Of a stretch of 9,410 nucleotides of DNA, positions 6,375-9,410 are shown piece by piece (the first letter of the stretch is position 1; each line of letters begins with the position of its first letter). The stretch is from NCBI GenBank assembly GCA_024691625.1, contig JAILNL010000203.1:1-9410 (forward strand), given 5' to 3'. The notes under the pieces were generated by a model. The model saw only the letters and a program-made list of their open reading frames with translations. It searched no databases and was not told the DNA's origin. A program made the translations under genes and the position numbers. This stretch comes from Schwartzia sp. (in: firmicutes) (GTDB taxonomy: Bacteria; Bacillota; Negativicutes; Selenomonadales; Selenomonadaceae).

Positions 6375-7124
6375 TTACAGCTTATGGAATACCTCCGAGT
6401 TCTCACTTACCTTTGAAATAACCTCGTTATATTCCTGCTGTTTGCGCTGAGCTTCCTCCAAACGCTTCTGTATGCGTTCGCGGTCCGGTCCGATATCCTG
6501 CTCAGTCAGTTCCTTCGTTTCCCTCAAAACCGAAAGCTTTTCATGCATGGCAATCTCTACCAGCTTGGCCTGCTGCAGCTTTATCTGTGCAATTTTCAGA
6601 AGCGCGTCGTAATTGTCAATCGTTCCGGCAGCCTGAGCGGCAGAAATCTCCTGCTTCTGGGCATCAAGCCGCGAAAGCTTTCCGATAAGCTCTTCCTCGA
6701 TAGCCGTCAGCTGATGTCCGATTCTGCGCCGTTCCTGCTGTCTCTGCGGAGAATTGCCGCTCAAGCCTTTCTCAAGATCAAGCCGCTCCGGCTGCTTCAG
6801 CTCATCAACATTTTTAGGCACAGTCGCCTCATCAACCCTAAGCTCCACAGAACCGTAATCACCCGAGAGCGACGGCACTGCCGGCTTCTTCTTTTCCACC
6901 GGCTGCTCCTCCTGCGCCTTGGGTGCAGGCTTTTCCATGTTCTGCATCTGAAGCTCCGTGAGACAGAACACTCCCATCATAGCACAAAGTACCAGCGCGG
7001 CGCCCAAAAACGTAAGCCGCATACCGGCTCCGCTGACACGTATCGCCATGACGATACAAACAAAACAGAGAACCACCATCAGAAAGACTACGGCAAAAAT
7101 CGCCTGCGTTGATAAGATACCCAT
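6375..7124 (-). CDS. Membrane protein with two N-terminal helices and a coiled-coil domain, function unknown
   Basis: I do not recognise a family. The 249-residue protein has two hydrophobic helices (about 7-28 and 35-55) forming a membrane hairpin, a Pro/Lys/Glu-rich linker (about 60-85), and then a long charged region rich in Gln, Glu, Lys and Leu (about 120-240) that should form coiled coil, for example LDAQKQEISAAQAAG and ERIQKRLEEAQRKQQ. ATG at 7124 is preferred because GGAAAG lies about 5 nt upstream; a longer frame reaches an upstream start at 7181 but would add a highly charged tail with no clear ribosome site. The TAA at 6377-6375 abuts the ribosome site of mnmA, so translation or transcription may be coupled. 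The gene is divergent from tmcAL with 70 bp between starts. A scaffold or envelope role is only a guess. Confidence 0.75.
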   Translation of the reverse strand: MGILSTQAIFAVVFLMVVLCFVCIVMAIRVSGAGMRLTFLGAALVLCAMMGVFCLTELQMQNMEKPAPKAQEEQPVEKKKPAVPSLSGDYGSVELRVDEATVPKNVDELKQPERLDLEKGLSGNSPQRQQERRRIGHQLTAIEEELIGKLSRLDAQKQEISAAQAAGTIDNYDALLKIAQIKLQQAKLVEIAMHEKLSVLRETKELTEQDIGPDRERIQKRLEEAQRKQQEYNEVISKVSENSEVFHKL

Positions 7125-7194
7125 GTTCACTTTCCTTTCCTTCTTCTCTTTCCCCCGCTTTTCTGATAAACTGAAAAACAAAGGAGCGAGAACT

Positions 7195-8412
7195 ATGCAT
7201 ACTTCCGGCCTTATCGCCGAATATAACCCTTTTCATAATGGGCACAGACTACAGCTGAATAACATTCGTGCCGTCCTCGGCAGCGATACGTCTATCGTTG
7301 TCTGCATGAGCGGTGCCTTCACCCAGCGCGGCAGCGCAGCCGTTCTCCCGAAAGGAGTGCGCGCCCGCTGTGCGGTAGAAAACGGAGCCGATCTTGTAAT
7401 CGAGCTGCCGACTGTTTTTGCTGTCCGAAGCGCCCAGTATTTCGCCGAAGGCGGTGTCCGCCTGCTCGCTTCGCTTGGTATCATAGATACCCTTGCCTTC
7501 GGTACAGAATGTGAGGATTCTTCATTTTCGGCACGCATTGCCGAAAAACTGCGCCTGCCTGAAACTCAGCAGTCACTCCGCGATATTATGAAGCAAGGCC
7601 ATTCCTACGCGGAGGCCTTGACGAAGGCACTTGACCTTACCGCAGAAGAGGCTGATGAAATGCGGCAGCCAAACAACATTCTTGCCGTTGAATATCAGCG
7701 CGCCCTTCAGACCTATGCCCCCGAAATCAAGCCTCTGCCGCTGCTCCGCAGAGGAAGCGGCCATCATGATTCTGAGATTTCATCTGAATATCCCAGCGCT
7801 TCTGCTATACGAAGAAGCATTTCGGAAACAGGCCTTACTGATGCCGTCCGAAAGGCTGTACCGGCTTCGGTTTTTTCCGCTCTTGAAAAAGAGCCCTGCT
7901 TCCCAAATGACGAACGGCTTTTCCGCCCGCTCCTTGCGAAGCTCTATACCATATCCCCCGAGGTCCTCGCCAATAGTATTGGCATAAACGAGGGACTTGA
8001 GAACAGAATCATTTCCGCTGCGAAAACAGCAGGCTCTTTAGAGGAGCTCTGTGATTCCCTCAGCAGCCGCAGATATCCGAAGAGCCGTATAAGAAGAACT
8101 CTTCTGTCCCTGCTTTTCGCCCCTTCATCTGCCGAATACAGGCATTTTGAGGAAAGCGGTCCGCTCTATATCCGTGTTCTGGCATTTAATGAACGCGGAC
8201 GCGGTCTTTTGAAGGAAATACGCGAAAAGGGCAGTCTGCCTCTTGTTTCCAGGGTACGCCCCTTCCTGCGCCACAGTGCCGATGAACCTGACACCCCTGC
8301 GCAGCGTATGCTTTATTATGACACGGTGGTCTCCGACCTGCGAGGACTGACATTAGAGCCGATTCCGTCTGCCGGAGAGGATTTTCTGCTTTCTCCCGCC
8401 TATGTCAAATAA
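7195..8412 (+). CDS. tmcAL: tRNA(Met) cytidine acetate ligase TmcAL
   Basis: TmcAL uses ATP and acetate to make N4-acetylcytidine at the wobble position C34 of elongator tRNA-Met. This is the Bacillota-type counterpart of E. coli TmcA. The 405-residue protein starts GLIAEYNPFHNGH, the nucleotidyltransferase-fold N-terminus with the HxGH-type ATP-binding motif (H14-x-x-H17). It continues with the conserved MSGAFTQRG segment, RGSGHHDSEI and PSASAIRRSI, and has the helical C-terminal domain. Length and order agree with the family (formerly YlbM, predicted nucleotidyltransferase). ATG at 7195 has AAGGAG 8 nt upstream (7181-7186). A longer frame extends upstream across the divergent gene and is not coding. 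The TAA at 8410-8412 is one base away from the end of the convergent zinc-ribbon gene. Only a weak -10-like GATAAA (7165-7170) was seen as promoter. Confidence 0.94.
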   Translation: MHTSGLIAEYNPFHNGHRLQLNNIRAVLGSDTSIVVCMSGAFTQRGSAAVLPKGVRARCAVENGADLVIELPTVFAVRSAQYFAEGGVRLLASLGIIDTLAFGTECEDSSFSARIAEKLRLPETQQSLRDIMKQGHSYAEALTKALDLTAEEADEMRQPNNILAVEYQRALQTYAPEIKPLPLLRRGSGHHDSEISSEYPSASAIRRSISETGLTDAVRKAVPASVFSALEKEPCFPNDERLFRPLLAKLYTISPEVLANSIGINEGLENRIISAAKTAGSLEELCDSLSSRRYPKSRIRRTLLSLLFAPSSAEYRHFEESGPLYIRVLAFNERGRGLLKEIREKGSLPLVSRVRPFLRHSADEPDTPAQRMLYYDTVVSDLRGLTLEPIPSAGEDFLLSPAYVK

Positions 8413-8413
8413 C

Positions 8414-8785
8414 TCAGCCCAAAAAGCTGAAGAACAGCCATACTGCAGCGCCCACAACAAGCGCCACAAGTGCCACCGGCAAAGCAATAAAGAAGATAAA
8501 TGCCAGTATGCCGGCAATGATCAGAAAAAGCCATATCTTTCGCATCAGCGACCCGTTGTCGCCGAAAGACATATAATGTATCCGCGGCCCTGATGTGCGC
8601 TCAAACCGCACGTCCTGTTGAGGGCCGCTGTTTTCGTCATAGGAGCCTGCTTCCTCGATGGTCACCCCATCATAATTCATCTTCTCGTCCTGCGACAGGA
8701 CACGAACCTTATTTTCCTCTGAATCCGCGCAGACAGGGCAGCGTCCTTCCTCATTCAATTCCGAACCACATCGCTCACAGCGCAT
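8414..8785 (-). CDS. Zinc-ribbon membrane protein, function unknown
   Basis: The 123-residue protein begins with a zinc-ribbon made of two CxxC knuckles (C3-x2-C6 and C16-x2-C19, RCERCGSELNEEGRCPVC). A polar, acidic middle follows (about 25-80), then a strongly hydrophobic tail (about 83-122) that can form two closely spaced membrane helices. This zinc-ribbon plus membrane-tail layout is common among small bacterial proteins of unknown role. ATG at 8785 is chosen over the adjoining TTG at 8788 because AAGGAGG lies 7 nt upstream. The gene follows the partial upstream gene by 37 nt on the same strand and is probably in its operon. It ends at TGA one base from the tmcAL stop, with no terminator hairpin seen between them. 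Confidence 0.78.
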   Translation of the reverse strand: MRCERCGSELNEEGRCPVCADSEENKVRVLSQDEKMNYDGVTIEEAGSYDENSGPQQDVRFERTSGPRIHYMSFGDNGSLMRKIWLFLIIAGILAFIFFIALPVALVALVVGAAVWLFFSFLG

Positions 8786-8822
8786 CAAACAGCCTCCTTC
8801 AAAACCATCTTGTATTTATGTG

Positions 8823-9410
8823 TCAGAGCTGATACAAAGACTGCACGCTGCCTTCCTCAGTTCTGTAACGCGGGTCCAGCTCCACCAGCTTCAGCACGGC
8901 TCCGACCTTTTCTATCATGGATATGGTTGCCTGCTTTGTAGTCTGAAGAAGCGTAATTATTTCATCAGCCGCACGGTAATCCATACCGTTGAGCCCCTGA
9001 ATCAAAATCAGTACGGCAGCAACAAGCGCTTTACGGCTCCGTATCTCCCTCTTGCCGATTGTCGAAATATAATCCGCATAAAGCCTTTTAGCCATCTCCG
9101 CCGCATAGCAGCTGAACCCAAATCTATGCGCCGCGTCAGCGATTTCCTCCTGTCCGGGGGACAGAAGCGAAGCATTCCCTTCGGGACGCTCCGGAAGTTC
9201 TGCCATCTCCGTCGGAAAAACCTTGAGCTGCGCGAAATTGGCCAAAATATTGATTGTATGGCGCACAGAAATGGCATGTCGTGTAAAGAAATCCTGCAGC
9301 GTCGCATGCGGCATCTGATATTTCTTAAATGCCTCGTACTGGTGCAGTACCTCCTCCTTTATGCGTTTCCGCAAATGCGTTGAAGCCTGCATTGCCGTGA
9401 CATAATTCAG
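8823..9410 (-). CDS. Unrecognised helical protein, 5' end outside the window
   Basis: The frame is open to the right edge (196 codons visible). An ATG at 9392 has no ribosome site, and the codons before it continue in frame, so I treat the gene as partial. I do not recognise the family. The visible part is almost all helical. Residues around HRFGFSCYAAEMAKRLYADY, then REIRSRKALVAAVLILIQGL, then AADEIITLLQTTKQATISMI have the rhythm of a cyclin-type helical repeat as found in TFIIB-like factors: helix, Ala-rich buried helix, helix-turn-helix-like segment. This is a resemblance by eye only. It ends at TGA 8825-8823 and is followed by the zinc-ribbon gene. Confidence 0.65.
   Translation of the reverse strand: MNYVTAMQASTHLRKRIKEEVLHQYEAFKKYQMPHATLQDFFTRHAISVRHTINILANFAQLKVFPTEMAELPERPEGNASLLSPGQEEIADAAHRFGFSCYAAEMAKRLYADYISTIGKREIRSRKALVAAVLILIQGLNGMDYRAADEIITLLQTTKQATISMIEKVGAVLKLVELDPRYRTEEGSVQSLYQL

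Noticed and set aside
5178..6416. Long open frame of 412 codons on the plus strand opposite mnmA
   Set aside because: It is the antisense shadow of a clear mnmA gene and its translation shows no recognisable domain.
6958..7194. N-terminal extension of tmcAL upstream of 7195
   Set aside because: The family starts at GLIAEYNPFHNGH, a good ribosome site precedes ATG 7195, and the extension overlaps the divergent gene.

Overview
The window reads as a piece of bacterial chromosome of roughly even base composition, with Shine-Dalgarno sites and Rho-independent terminators. The gene content (TmcAL, MnmA, an RlmD/RlmCD-type methyltransferase, small membrane and zinc-ribbon proteins) suggests Bacillota, possibly a Negativicutes relative. 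That assignment rests on recalled family distributions and is uncertain. No tRNA, rRNA, CRISPR array or insertion sequence was recognised.

The most interesting feature is in the RlmD-like 23S rRNA m5U methyltransferase gene (minus strand, 3347 to 1974). The frame is cut by a single TGA at 2117-2115, exactly where the family has its catalytic nucleophile cysteine ([14 protein letters not shown]). After the TGA the frame stays open for 46 codons. It carries the family's conserved C-terminus, including the QTSHVE motif with the catalytic glutamate, and ends at a second TGA followed by a terminator. The mRNA just downstream of the internal UGA can be drawn by hand as a stem-loop that roughly meets bacterial SECIS rules. 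This makes a selenocysteine-containing (or otherwise UGA-recoded) rRNA methyltransferase a serious candidate. A point nonsense mutation or a sequencing error is the competing explanation. Several other genes here end normally at TGA, so a wholesale reassignment of TGA is unlikely.

Layout. 1-1063: two gene remnants lie back to back, a radical-SAM SPASM tail (minus) and the C-terminal part of a VWA-domain protein (plus). Both have lost their 5' parts at the same point near 474-480, which looks like one deletion across a divergent gene pair, or a misassembly. A terminator that works in both directions follows. 1083-1973: a GNAT acetyltransferase with a good promoter, and upstream of that a cluster of TATATGCA repeats. 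1974-7124, all minus strand: a membrane coiled-coil protein, mnmA, then (after a hairpin and a probable promoter) a DUF2939-like anchored protein, a HAD phosphatase and the rlmD-like gene. 7195-8412: tmcAL on the plus strand, divergent from the coiled-coil gene. 8414-9410: a zinc-ribbon membrane protein and an unrecognised gene that runs off the right edge, both minus strand.

Three of the recognised enzymes modify RNA: RlmD (23S rRNA m5U), MnmA (s2U34 in tRNA) and TmcAL (ac4C34 in elongator tRNA-Met). The central part is therefore a small translation-maintenance neighbourhood mixed with poorly characterised envelope-type proteins.
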